A stretch of DNA of 64,000 bases from Lucinisca nassula (lineage: Eukaryota > Mollusca > Bivalvia > Lucinida > Lucinidae). The notes under the pieces are model-generated. The model had not been told where the DNA came from. It did not search any database and saw only the letters and a program-made list of their open reading frames with translations. The stretch spans positions 19,756,088 through 19,820,087 of the forward strand of contig OY757014.1 in the NCBI GenBank assembly GCA_963580285.1, read 5' to 3'. A program made the translations under genes and the position numbers. Position 1 is the first letter of the stretch; each line of letters starts with the position of its first letter. Positions 33,441 to 44,226 of this stretch are shown in pieces.

Positions 33441-33662
33441 TTAGCTCTTATCCTGCTGTTCACGACAACCCCTATCTTTGCAATCAGTGTAGATCCAGAT
33501 CAGATGGCTTCTGAAGAAGCCATCTGATCAGGATCTACACTGTTGGATATTCAGTTTGTGAATATGTACATGTAGGAATAAATTACATCAAGTGATCTGA
33601 AATTGGTTCAAAGTCTAGGAATGGGTGAGCCTAAATTGAATATTCAGCAGGATAAGGGTTGA
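33441..33662. mobile_element. P1 MITE, terminal TTAA mutated
   Basis: The full internal layout is present (CGACAACCCCTATCTTTGC, hairpin GATCAGATGGCTTCTGAAG, TTCAGCAGGATAAGGGTT). The flanks read TTAG and TTGA, so both target copies have drifted. Confidence 0.75.
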
Positions 33663-34720
33663 GATAGGGTGTCTTCTCTTAGTCATGTACGGAAGCAGCA
33701 TATACTCTCGAGAAACTCTGCACTGCGCAGCTCGCCGGCGTATTTATTGTTATATTATTGCGCGATGGTACACATTTACAGAGTACTTGAATGAATTAAT
33801 ATTTGATCTGCATTGACATTTTATTGCAGTTCAATTTAAAACTTGAAACTTTTCTCAAGGTTACACATGTGGACACAAATATGTTCAAACTTTGATGAGT
33901 TTCATTTCATCTTGATTTGAAACATCATTCGAAATATCTTACCTTCGAGTCAATCAACTGCCAGCCAGGAATAAATTCAAAACACACCGTGGTGTACTCC
34001 AGGACTGTCCAATCAAAATAAATCTCAAATGTCAGTCAGGCCTAAAAATGGAGAAAAAATTGCTTGTGAAAATGAGACCAATCAATGTATGTATATTGCT
34101 TGATCCAGTTTTAGAATTCTTTGAGGAATGATATTTGCTTGTCAAACTTACTTGAAGCAAAGAGATTATCATAGGAGTTTGAGCAGATTTGTGTTCACGG
34201 GTTTAGTTGAGCTGTACTACTAATGGTCCCTTGCGAAGAGGAGGCTACATGACCTTATATTATTTCACTAATCCGTAACAGCTCGCTCATCAGAGGTACC
34301 GAAAAACCATCTCAGTTTCCGGTGCAGACAGCGTAGCTCAAGATAAATTAGCTAATCGACGGACTCCCCTCAGACCCTTGATCCCAACCAACAAATATGT
34401 CGGGCCATCGTCGGACCGATAGCGATACGACGTGGCAACGTCGTACCGGTATCGGCCCGAGGTTGGACCGCTGATTTGTGCTGGTAGGGTAATGTCTACA
34501 TCAGAAATATTTTGCATCACAGTGTCAATCGGAGAAAGAAATTGCCTGACACGATACATTATAAAGCAATAAAGCTTCACGGCCGAATGTTAAAATTTCC
34601 CCCAAATCTTAATACATGCTTGACATCACGTTGTTTATCATAAACCCTTCCACCCATGAGTTTTTGAAATGAGTTCATCTTGCTTCGGATTTTGGACATG
34701 TCCATTATTGTCTGTTAGAA
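33663..34720. other. mostly unassigned; one GC-rich inverted segment
   Basis: I see no gene. At 34383-34495 a GC-rich palindromic stretch (CGGGCCATCGTCGGACCGAT .. TCGGCCCGAGG) bounded by CCAACAAAT / ATTTGTGCTGG may be a small MITE. Confidence 0.4.
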
Positions 34721-34724
34721 AAGA

Positions 34725-34990
34725 GGTTTTGCGTCCCCATCAACACTATTTGGGCCATTTTAAAGGCGGTGCTTCCAGTTTCGTGGGATTTTTTCCGGCA
34801 TGGTGATGAAATAACTCATATGGTCTTACCGTCCATTTTTAATATACGTAGGAACGGTCTGATTCGCACCACCTTGCCTGAGGAGGCTTAGATATGCTAA
34901 GCAGTTTACCAGTACTCGAATGTTTCAGCTCTGTCGTAAAAACACCATGCAGCCCAACCCCCCCCCCCCACCCCAGCCCGAATGGGCGGG
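34725..34990 (-). mobile_element. S1 SINE, degraded
   Basis: Minus-strand S1 phrases are recognisable (AGTTTACCAGTACTCG, GCTTAGATATGCTAAGC, CCGAATGGGCGGG), with a C run inserted near 34958. Confidence 0.65.
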
Positions 34991-35127
34991 AGGCCGTCCA
35001 ATCTCGTAAATAGGTGGTTTAAAGTCAATAATAATTTTACAGAATGGCGAGGAGTGCAGATCTTGATGAGATGGCTCATTATGGGCGATCTCATTTGGAT
35101 CTACACTGCTTGCACAGTGTCTGTACA

Positions 35128-35749
35128 CATCACGAAAACACGCCTATATAGTTTTGACCCCCTTGAACCCCACTTTTATACAGTAAAACTGGGGTTTACG
35201 GGGGTAAACCTTATTTTTCTTATTTCTGCGCTAAATATAGACTGGGGGTGAACCTTATTTTTCTTATTTCTGCGCTAAAATATAGACTGTGGGTATCCGT
35301 TAGAACCACCTCAATGAGGCGGTTCTATCGTGCACCAACAATCTATGTTTGAAGTATGAATAAGAAAAATATCACGGATTTTAACCAAAAAAAGTAGCCA
35401 TTTTGGAGATGCGAAAAAAGTACTACGTCGCACGGGTGTGTAATCGTTTGTTTGTTTGATTTGAGGTTTAACGTCCCCGTCAACACTATAAAGGTTGTTT
35501 TGGAGACGTTGCTGCCAATTTTGTGGGACTGTTACCCGATATTGAGATGAAATGACATCTCAAGCCCTGCCGCCCGATGAAACCAAAAGGGTCTATGAGC
35601 ATGGACGGTCCGACTCGCACCGCTTTGCCTGGGCAGGCTTAGATCCTCTAAGCGGTTCACCAGTACTCGTGTGCGGTTCGGTTTCAGCTCATGCAGTCCA
35701 TCTATTTCTTCAAGCCCGGTTAGGCGGGGCCAGGTGTGTTATCGTAATG
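35128..35749 (+). mobile_element. chimeric A-left / B-right hairpin MITE, split by S1
   Basis: The left half has the family A terminus CATCACGAAAACACGCCTAT and A subterminal region. A segment of about 40 bp (AACCTTATTTTTCTTATTTC) is duplicated inside. The central hairpin is at about 35282-35342 (loop AAT). The right half is family B (AGTAGCCATTTTGGAGATG, then TCGCACGGGTGTG) and is interrupted by the SINE at 35447-35732 before the last bases of the terminus. Confidence 0.75.
35447..35732 (-). mobile_element. S1 SINE inside a MITE terminus
   Basis: A minus-strand S1 with tail side at 35447. The target duplication GGTGTGT(A/T)ATCG lies at 35435-35446 and 35733-35744 (12 bp, one mismatch). The target is the family B terminal sequence. 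Confidence 0.85.
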
Positions 35750-36239
35750 TGTTCTAGACTTTTCTTTCGCTCCTTGTGGGTGAACTTTGTTAAGCTTTGC
35801 AGATCGGATAAAGAACTTGCTCTTATACCAGGTATACGGTATGCATACTTAAAGGAAAGAATCTGAAAACCACGTTGTATATGTAAACACGGGAATGAGA
35901 GGCGTCTGTTTTAATTTAAGCTTAACTGCAACTCTGTCAAATAATACAAACAGACCAACTGAAATCACAATAAACCCCCCCAAATTAACGCTGTAATTCT
36001 TCTAAATTGTTTTACAGACTTGTTTCAGGATCCAGCAAGGGGTTAAAAAGTGCTCAAGGAAGGGCAAACAGTGAAGGCTCACTGCGCATGGCCTCTCTGT
36101 ATTAGTCGGTCGTGGATCGTGCAGGGCTGGAGCTGCTCCCATCGCTCGTAGGCACTATCGAGACAGTATTCCTGTTACACCCATTCTGTTGTCGTTGCCA
36201 CCATCGGATCTTACAGATAACACAGATTGCTCATTATCA
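35750..36239. other. no supported feature
   Basis: Unassigned sequence. Confidence 0.5.
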
Positions 36240-36263
36240 CTATATCTAATAATAATTATAATA

Positions 36264-36320
<57 letters not shown>
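36240..36320. repeat. (AAT)n microsatellite
   Basis: An AAT run of about 70 bp. Confidence 0.95.
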
Positions 36321-36402
36321 TAATGACTTTTATTTTTCGAGGATAACACATTTATTAAAAAACTAAGTCTATGCCTAGTGTGTTGTGTTGTGTGTATTTG
36401 AG

Positions 36403-36532
36403 TTTGACGTCCCTCCGAAAGCTAAAGTCATACGGAGAAGAAATCTCGATTCAAAGTCTGGAGAAACCCGAGATCGAACCCATGGCCCTTGCTTTATAAG
36501 GAGAGTAGCATAACCACTACACTACAGAGGTG
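36403..36532 (-). mobile_element. S4 tRNA-derived SINE
   Basis: Minus-strand head CTGTAGTGTAGTGGTTATGC (A box) and CATGGGTTCGATCTCGGG (B box), then the body with CTCCGTATGACTTTAGC. This copy keeps the head best. Confidence 0.8.
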
Positions 36533-37484
36533 CGTAACCTTTCAGAAGGTACAGAAGCGGTCCAAAAGAGTGTGCAAACGATTGTCGGACAGCAGTTGAA
36601 GTCCCTATCAGCCAAAGTAGCGACAATCGAAACGGCGTTTTTACTAAATGCCCAAAGTAAAAGATTCAGATCAGACTGCGCGAAATCAGAATCTTTTTGT
36701 GTGCGATCTGGATTGATATGCGCTTCGCCCATCGGTGCTTGCAGAAGTAGACTGGGCTGCATTGAGCTTCGGCACAGTGCTGAAACATTAAAGTATTTAA
36801 CTCGTAATTCTCGTAATTCTCGCATTCGTCAAATTTTAGCGAACACCTTGCTGTGTCTAAAATGATTTGAATTTAAAACGCAATACTGTTCAACTGATAT
36901 ATTCGCAATTGCCTCCTAGCTTATATCTTGCAGTTCATAGATAATCGTTTCATCATATGCCTGGTTCTTTTAAATGCTGTGTACAATTGTGTATAGCTGT
37001 GTACATTATTGTATATGTTTTACCTTGAATATGTCCGTTTTACAAATGACGACCGATTTAAATTAAACACCTGATACAAGTTTTTGTTAAAGTGAGGACC
37101 ATATGCTAGACTGGCCCGCGGGATAAATATGTCATCCTCTTGAAGTAGAGTTATAATTAAAAACGGATCTAACTTTTGATGAGAAGTGGCAATCCGCATA
37201 GTAGGACTAAGCCTGCCCAGGAAAAGTGGTGCGAGTTGGACCGTCCCTTAAAGCCTAGTCGTTTCTTTTGGCAGTTGGGTCATCTCAAAGGCGTGGGAAA
37301 ATTCCACAAAATCGGAGTTTGTTTGTTTATTTCAGTCTCACCATGGTACATAAAATACACATACAAATATATAAAATCCTGACAGACAATTAAACAGTAC
37401 CGTGTCATTCTGACATAGAATTATAAACACCTGAATAGTGTCTTGAAGGTCATAGTACCTTGATGGCCACAAATCTTGATGCCA
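36533..37484. other. mostly unassigned; S1 fragments
   Basis: S1-like fragments occur at about 36720-36790 (head) and 37195-37320 (middle). An open frame at 36530-36865 has no recognisable domain and overlaps these fragments, so I do not call it a gene. Confidence 0.45.
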
Positions 37485-37633
37485 TTAACCCATTTAGTAC
37501 CAAATGGAATATTCTACCTTATATATAGCACAAGTCAATTAAAAACAGGTTGTGATTTTTTTCTAAATCTATTTGGAAATTGGCTGAACGTTTTGCAAAC
37601 AGTGTTGGCCCTGCGTCTGATCTGGGAATGCAC
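37485..37633. mobile_element. P2 MITE, truncated
   Basis: It starts TTAACCCATTTAGTACCAAA and runs through GGTTGTGATTTTTTTC to GCAAACAGTGTTGGCCC. It is then replaced by Penelope-like 3' sequence within the hairpin module. Confidence 0.7.
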
Positions 37634-37960
37634 TCTATTTGGAGGCAATGGTCAGGAATCGATACAATTAACCCACAGCTACCATCAGAGACACCAACAT
37701 GAAACAACAGACCCTAATGGAAACGTCAATAGCGAAAAGCCAAAAAGGACAGTTACTTTCCCACCAAATGGCCAATTGGCTATCCAAAATAAAATAATAT
37801 AAGCGACAAAAACACCCAAAGACAAACCAGAATAAAAATAATCCGCGACAGAAGAACCGCTTTGGAACGGACAGCGAAACGAATTCAACGGAGGGGGTGG
37901 GGGGTGGGGGTGGGGGTGGGGTCTTAAATCGATTTTACGTGGCCACAATCTAAGTACCCG
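37634..37960 (-). mobile_element. Penelope-like 3' untranslated fragment
   Basis: It contains the minus-strand form of AAGTAACTGTCCTTTTGGC and CCGTTCCAAAGCGGTTCTTC, then a GGGGTGGGGG tract, as in the copies at 25.2 and 59 kb. Confidence 0.7.
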
Positions 37961-38039
37961 TATTCTGGTACTACATGGGTTGAACGCGACATCATTGTCA
38001 TCATCAGGGCAAACTCTTACAAGAGCCTGCCGGGTTAGT

Positions 38040-38372
38040 AATATCTTGTGCGGACAACATATTATCTTGTGCGGACAACATATTATCTTGTGCAGATAAT
38101 ATCTTGTTCGCACAACTTAATATCTTGTGCGGACAAGATAATATCTTGTCTGCTCAAGATAATATGTTGTCCGCACAAGATAATATGTTGTCCGCACAAG
38201 ATATTATCTTGTCCGCACAAGATAATATCTTGTCCGCACAAGATAATATGTTGTCCGCACAAGATAATATCTTGTGCGCACAAGATATTATGTTGTGCGA
38301 ACAAGATCATATCTTGTCCACACAAGATAATATGTTGTCGAACAAGATAATATCTTGTCCGCTCAACATAAT
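38040..38372. repeat. 21-bp quasi-palindromic array with orientation switch
   Basis: The unit GATAATATGTTGTCCGCACAA (or TCTTG variant) is repeated head to tail on the right. The first copies on the left are in inverse orientation (TTGTGCGGACAACATATTATC). The unit is itself nearly palindromic (TTGTGCGGACAA + GATAATATC). Because 21 bp is seven codons, the array is open in several frames on both strands, so the roughly 100-140-residue frames are artefacts. Confidence 0.9.
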
Positions 38373-38579
38373 AAAAATAAAAAATCATATCCCTTCCCGG
38401 GTTCCGTAGAAACGCGATATTGTCCGGAATACTTGATAAATCTCCTCCGAGATCTACACAGACTTTCTTTGTTTCCGCCATATTGGCTGCAAAGCTTGTG
38501 GGACGTAGCAACAGTAACCAAGTAGGCGGAGCATAAGATTAGGTTCTCGGAAACGTCTATTGTTTAGGTGTTTAATACA

Positions 38580-38885
38580 TTTGTGATATCAGATGTTGCC
38601 TCTGATGCTAGAGGCCCCCGGTTCGATCCCCGGAGGCGGTGATTATTTCGGTGTCCAAACATGCTCCATTGGCATCATTTGCAGGGATGAATGCCAAAAT
38701 TTGCACCGTCCTTCGGATCGGGGTGTTAACTGGAGGCCCCCTGTGCAGGAAGAGTCATCTCCTAATGACCCCTACCGTAATTACATGATTAGTGTGTAGG
38801 CTTTCAACCCTGCAACCTGGAGTGTATGTAATGTACACCTGCGAGTAATGGTCAAATGTGACCGATCGCAGAAAGGAAAGAAAGA
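38580..38885 (+). mobile_element. S2 tRNA-derived SINE, head truncated
   Basis: B box CCCGGTTCGATCCCCGGAGG near 38616-38635, then CATTGGCATCATTTGCAGG, GTGTATGTAATGTACACCTG and a GAAAGGAAAGAAAGA tail. It is the plus-strand counterpart of 23130-23480. Confidence 0.8.
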
Positions 38886-38904
38886 TTGTTGTTGTGATAG
38901 TGGT

Positions 38905-39150
38905 CTTCCACAGGGGTGGCGGAGTCTGGCAGCAGGTGCTTCTCAATGTTGTCAGTTTTTGGATAGGAAATAAACCATCTGGAGCACACACTGATTCGCC
39001 TAACCTCTTCAATAACATTTTCAAGTCATCCGTCAATCTTGAAATAGCTTCAGAATCTTCCGAGTCTTCAACTTTTGGCGACAGCCGTGTTGACCCTCGG
39101 CCGAATTTTAATTTCGATTCCGTATGCTTTTGCAATAAGCTGGCGTCTCT
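38905..39150 (-). other. possible coding segment, unrecognised
   Basis: A minus-strand frame entering from about 39135 has protein-like composition (for example VEDSEDSEAISRLTDDLKML, then SVCAPDGLFPIQKLTTL). It ends in S2-derived sequence at the low-coordinate side. I do not recognise it. It could be a host exon, an unknown transposon protein or chance. Confidence 0.2.
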
Positions 39151-39639
39151 CAGATGTTAATCGTAATTTATTATTATTATTATTATTCAGTTGTTGTATT
39201 TTTATTTAAATCTGAGTGACAGACAAACCGCTTATAATAAAAGCATCATGCAAAATATAGATTTTGACACGCCGCCATATAATTGTTTACCGTTGCTTAG
39301 ACCGATATATGGAAAATTACCGATTAGATCCTAATTTACTTCCAGAATTTTGGAAGCTGATCACCGATTGGTTAAAATCAAAGGTCACTGAAGGTGACCT
39401 CTTACGGGTCGATGTCAGATCTAGCCGCAGCGAGATCGGATTTTAATCAGATTGAGGTTATGTATTCATTGACCCCCAATGACTGTGTACTACTGTCGTA
39501 CCGCCAAGGCTGGTCTGTATTCATGGACCGTATATAAGATTCTACCTAGAAACGACTATGCCATAACAAACCATAATGATAATTTGTATCCATTGACGCT
39601 TCATAAGATTTTCACAGAGAGTCAGACCATGCTGTATTG

Positions 39640-39861
39640 TTGACCCTTGTCCTGCTGAGCCCAGATATGTTTTATTTTTCAAACAATATAGATCAAGATC
39701 ATATGGCTTCTGAAGAAGTCTTCATTGTCAGGGTTTTCATTGTTTGTAATAATCCATTCAATTTCTGAATATGTTCCAATAATTTGCGCCAAGAAATCTG
39801 ATCGGTTGATTATCAGTAGTGGGTGTGGCATATTTGAATATTCAGAAGGCCAAGGATTAAC
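39640..39861. mobile_element. P1 MITE, hairpin partly deleted
   Basis: The ends TTGACCCTTGTCCTGCTGAG and TTCAGAAGGCCAAGGATTAA are drifted. Part of the second hairpin arm is missing compared with the paralogous copy at 47071-47282. Confidence 0.7.
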
Positions 39862-39967
39862 AAAGCATAAGGCTGATTTGTACCTTCATAAGTCAGAGGA
39901 ACCTTTATTGTCAGTTTCTTTTTCATTCTCGACGAATAGTTATATATACTCCAATCAGTCGGTGCAG

Positions 39968-40446
39968 TTAAACCATTTTGTACCGGGAACCCCATCGGGG
40001 CATGTAGAAATACATTTGGCTGCATCAGCTGAAACCGACCGCACACGAGTACTGGTAAACCGATTAGAGGGCCTGCCCAGGCAAAGTGGTGCGAGTCGGC
40101 CCTTCCATGCATATAGACCCTATTGGTTTCACTGGACGGCAGGACTTGAGAAGTCATTTCATCTCAATGTCGGGTAAAAGTACCACAAAATTAGAAGCAA
40201 CGTCTCCAAAATGGCCTATACAGTGTTGTTGGGGACGTTAAACCTACAAAAAAACAAAAAACAAAAACAACAACAAAAAAAAAAAAAAAACAATCCCCAA
40301 AACGGGTACCCTGGCAAACAGTGCAGACTCAGACCAGACGCCGCAACACACGGCGTTCGAATATTTTCCAAATATATTTTGAAGATATCACAACCTCGAA
40401 ATTGATATATAAGGAGGAAGATTCCATTTAGTGCAAAAATGGTTAA
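39968..40446 (-). mobile_element. P2 MITE split by S1
   Basis: It starts TTAAACCATTTTGTACCGGG at 39968 and resumes after the SINE at CCAAAACGGGTACCCTGGC, closing at GGTTAA (40446). About 33 bp of one hairpin arm is missing compared with 47376-47884. Confidence 0.75.
39990..40300 (+). mobile_element. S1 SINE with A-rich tail
   Basis: S1 from CCATCGGGGCATGTAGAAAT to GGGGACGTTAAACC, followed by about 55 bp of A with scattered C. The paralogue lies at 47395-47695, so this insertion predates the duplication. Confidence 0.75.
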
Positions 40447-40982
40447 AAATGACTTTTGTCGAACTTGCCAGAAAACATAATATGGAAATGGATAGACTTA
40501 CCTGACTTGGTCGATCTTGACTCCTTAGAAATTCTCTCGACTGTTTATTCATTGTACTTTCAGTGGCGTTTTAAAAGAGATTTTGAACAATTCAATACTG
40601 ATATTTGCTCAATCTTAAATCTCTCGTGACATGTAGATACATAGATCAACCCTCGGGCCTCCTTGATTAAAACTATTCTCACATTCCATTAAGACAACGT
40701 TTCATTACAATTGATGCAATGACATGGCATTGAATCAACGTTGATTCAATGTTGCCTAAATTTTTTGTCTCCCGGGTTAAATATTTGTTTAGCTTTCGAT
40801 CCCTCTAGTCTAATTTACGGCTACAAGTCAACCAACCCAAATTTATTTGAAGATATAAAAATACAGAAGAGCTTATAATGCTTATGTCCAAATCACAGTC
40901 ACTGACCAATTCAATTCAACCGCGGGCACATAACATATGGACACCTTCCAGGTGCTACACCCAATGTCTTCGACAAGTAACA

Positions 40983-41045
40983 GACCACCTTTGGAACTGT
41001 TCAAAAGTGGTTTTAAAACCACTTTTGAACAGTTCCAAAGGTGGT
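40983..41045. mobile_element. F-type hairpin
   Basis: A near-perfect palindrome, GACCACCTTTGGAACTG .. CAGTTCCAAAGGTGGT, followed by a terminus-like TATTTAACTGCAGT. The paralogue is at 48425-48487. Confidence 0.7.
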
Positions 41046-41211
41046 AGAAATGTGGGTATTTAACTGCAGTTGAATCGCGCGCAAATTAGTGTGAACAATT
41101 ACTTTGGACCTGTCCTTCAAAGAGAATTTGTCACATTTATATCTGCATCAAATTCTTTGAACGGTGAGAATCTTGATCAAACGCTGCAATTTTCAATAAC
41201 TGGTTCGACCA

Positions 41212-41500
41212 CATCACGTGAACAAGTCCGTGAAATGAAGACCCCCTATACCCCACTTTATATAGAGAAAATAGAGAAAACTGAGGTTTATGGGGGTATA
41301 CATTATTTTTCTTATTTTTTTGCTCCAAGACATAGGTTGTGGGTACGCGTTAGAACCGCCTCAACGCGGCGGTTCTAACGAGCACCCACAACCTATGTTT
41401 GCAGTATTTATAAGAAAAAATTCACGGATTTTCATCCGAAAAATGGCCATTTTGTAGATGTGTAAAATACACCTATTCGCACGGGTGTGTTATCGTAATG
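41212..41500 (+). mobile_element. family B hairpin MITE, complete
   Basis: Ends CATCACGTGAACAAGTCCGT and CGCACGGGTGTGTTATCGTAATG. The central hairpin has the GAACCGCCTCAACGCGGCGG core. The paralogue is 48646-48923. Confidence 0.85.
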
Positions 41501-41547
41501 AATAGTCGAAAACCAAATTTATCGTCTGCATTCAAAGACAGCGGTAC

Positions 41548-41814
41548 CATCACGAAAATAAACCTATATAATTTTGATCCCCTTGAACCCCACTTTTATA
41601 TATGCAGGGGTATACATTATTTTTCTTATTTCTGCTCAAAAACATAGATTGTGGGTACTCGTTAGAACCGCCTCGCCGAGCCTGTTCTAACGAGTATCCA
41701 CAATCTATGTTTTGAGCAGAAATAAGAAAAGATACCACACTTTTTTATCTGAAAATTTTCATTTTTCGGTGGTAAACTTTACAATGTATTTGTAAAGTCG
41801 TGTTTTCGTCATGC
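41548..41814 (+). mobile_element. family A hairpin MITE
   Basis: Ends ATCACGAAAATAAACCTATA and GTCGTGTTTTCGTCATG, with both central arms present (loop GCC, one arm mutated). It lies 48 bp from the family B copy. The paralogue at 48969-49291 has an extra partial hairpin. Confidence 0.8.
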
Positions 41815-41956
41815 GTTGAGACAATGCCGTTCAGGGTGGCATGTCTGGGTTTTGGTAAGGTGGGTTGGTTACGTTGGTTGGGAGAAAATGGAGTGTGGGT
41901 CGGGCAACGTCTCAAACTTCCTGTTTTCATCCCGTGATCTGTGATCGGTTACGATT

Positions 41957-41957
41957 A

Positions 41958-42030
<73 letters not shown>
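41957..42030. repeat. (AAAT)n microsatellite
   Basis: An AAAT run of about 74 bp. The paralogous site at 49433-49475 is shorter and degenerate. Confidence 0.95.
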
Positions 42031-42033
<3 letters not shown>

Positions 42034-42389
42034 GATTCTCTTCAAGAATATATAAAATAGTCACCTGTCCTGAAAGTTTACCCTGTTATCCTTTATACAT
42101 TAAGCTGTTATTGTCACCAATACGCGAATAATCCAACATGCTTCACAAACTTCATATGAAGAGAATATATTATTATTTTCAAGCAAGGTGCACATTTACA
42201 GGTACGTACATGTATTTATGAATTTCAACCCATATATGCCTAGCGACCCAAATCGCTGTCAAACACTAAAGGCCGAGATCAGACACCTCAGATCAATGTT
42301 TCCTTGATGCATGGACTGTTTGCCAAACTCACAACAAATAAAACAAGCCTGATGACCCTAGAAAAGAAAACAGACCTGTCCAAAGCTAT

Positions 42390-42566
42390 TCACCTTGTTT
42401 GCATTATCTGCTGGTTCCTAGTCTGAAGGTTATCGGTGTTGGAAAAACAGGTAACCAGGCCCCCCTGACCTTAAAAGGTCAGGGGGATCTGGTTACCTGT
42501 TTTTCCAATATTGACAATGTGCATGCTGGGAGCAAGCAAATAATGCAAATATGGTAAATGGACTGG
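42390..42566. mobile_element. hairpin MITE present only in unit 1
   Basis: Inverted ends around TTTGCATTATCTGCTGG / TTGCATTATTTGCTTGC-type sequence bound a strong hairpin (TGGAAAAACAGGTAACCAG .. CTGGTTACCTGTTTTTCCA, 42443-42512). Unit 2 reads straight through (AAAGCTATGGACTGGG, about 49826-49841), giving an empty site. Confidence 0.75.
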
Positions 42567-42721
42567 GAGATTCAGTGCGTCGTGAATGGGTAAAGGGAGA
42601 TGGATACACCTTCAGGGGAGGCAACTAATTTTGCATCCATGTCAATAGGGGACTGAGCTTGCTTCCGCGAAACAAATGCTGTCCTTTAAGAGAAGATCCT
42701 CTTTTTTCGAGGGACAGAGTA

Positions 42722-43585
42722 TATTTATTATGCTGTCAATTTCGCATAAAATTGACTTGACAGTATAAATCATATTTGCTAAACTTTTTTTAAAATTTAG
42801 CAAAGTTATAAAAATAAATCAATGATAAATATTTCTTATAATTAACTTTTTTCACAAATCTGTGAGACACTTGGAATTTGGATAAAACCATATTGTTTGC
42901 TTTATTACGCCAGATTACAGTTTCTGTTTTTTTCTTAGGCACCTGGTCAGCAAGGATCATAAAAGAATTGCTAAAACATACTTAATCATAATCTCCTCGT
43001 GAGAAGGAAATTTCGAAATCAAATTGTGACAACAAATGTCTAGAATCAAACACTGAGACATATTATAATTGATATGGATACTTTGTTGTTAAACACAAAT
43101 CTGCTCTTATTGTTAACCTTGATGACCATGGCTTGGGAGGGGATAAATGCCTAAACAGGTAGCTTTCCTCCTGAGCATTGTTTTTATAAGTACATAACAA
43201 CATGTTGATAAAAAGGGAGTCTTTTTAGGTGACACACAATCACAATATAGTAACCTTATGCATGATAGACTGGATTTTGCCGTCTCTTAATTCCTGGAAT
43301 TATCAGTGTTTAAAGTGTATATTTTATGTTACATAGGACTTTGCCGTGTTAACTAGTTAAAGGACAATTTCAAGAAAGGATCATCCTTCGTACATATTGA
43401 CTGGATATCCAGCTCGGACGTTTTTTTTTCTTATTAATATTGGGAAAACTTTGTATGTTTATTATTTTATGTTGCTGAACTTGCTCAAATACAGAAAAAT
43501 CCAAATTAAACAATTGTTTTGTAACCGGCGTTCCTCATTATTTTCTGAAGTACTTTTGCGCCCCTCAGTAGTGCGTAATATATAT
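42722..43585. other. about 860 bp present only in unit 1
   Basis: In unit 2 the flanks GGGACAGAGTATATATA and ATATCCATTAGAC are almost adjacent. In unit 1 they are separated by this AT-rich segment. No coding region or clear terminal repeats are visible. It could be an insertion here or a deletion in unit 2. Confidence 0.6.
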
Positions 43586-43629
43586 AAAACCAATTTCGAA
43601 ATCCATTAGACTTTCAGTCAAATGTAGCA

Positions 43630-43965
43630 GATTCCGCCCCCACGCATCGGGGCTTTAAGAAATATATCGGCTGCATGATGCTTCCACGCAGAGCTTGTAC
43701 CGACCCGCACCCAGAGTACTGGTAAACCGCTTAGAGGATCTAAGCCTGCCCAGGTAAAGCGGTGCGTGTCGGCCCGTCCATGCTTATAAACGCTATTGGT
43801 TTCATTGGGCGGCAGGGCTTGAGATGTCATTTCATCTCAATGTCGGGTACAAGTCCCACAAAATTGATTGGAAGCAACGTCTACTAAATGACCTTTACAG
43901 TGTTGACGGGGACGTTAAACCACAAACCAACCAACCAACCAAACAAACAAACAAATGTAGCAGAT
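43630..43965 (+). mobile_element. S1 SINE
   Basis: Full-length S1 with a CCAA/CAAA tail. The flank TGTAGCAGAT recurs on both sides (about 43624 and 43954), suggesting a target duplication of about 10 bp (AATGTAGCAGAT). Confidence 0.85.
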
Positions 43966-44226
43966 CGGATGTAGTTTCCGAGGCCAGTGCACCAGAAAGA
44001 TACATCAAACTTTCACCAAAGACTTGTCACAGGTGACTTACATGTCTTAGACTGTCTCTTATTTACTGAAAGTGGAAAGTGTATCTGATTGGATACCTGC
44101 ACACCTGTTATGTCATAATCTGTCTAGTACTTTTCCTGTGACATCATAATCTAAAGAACAGAGGATGCAGCAGCGGCTTTGAACAGTTACTGAGTATCAT
44201 GTGCACTCCAAAGTCTAATGCATATA

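Noticed and set aside
34383..34495. Transcription terminator or RNA hairpin
   Set aside because: Bounded by inverted CCAACAAAT / ATTTGTGCTGG, so a small MITE is the simpler reading, though it is not well supported.
36530..36865. 111-residue protein
   Set aside because: It overlaps S1- and S4-derived sequence and has no domain.
38040..38372. CRISPR-like array
   Set aside because: The repeats follow each other without unique spacers, switch orientation, and lie in animal DNA. It is a minisatellite.
38048..38511. Open frames of about 100-142 residues over the 21-bp array
   Set aside because: A 21-bp period keeps any frame free of stops. The translations are simple repeats and show no domain.
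40160..40260. Alternative reading of S1 GACGTTAAAC tail as a regulatory site
   Set aside because: It is a constant part of every S1 copy and is explained by the SINE tail.
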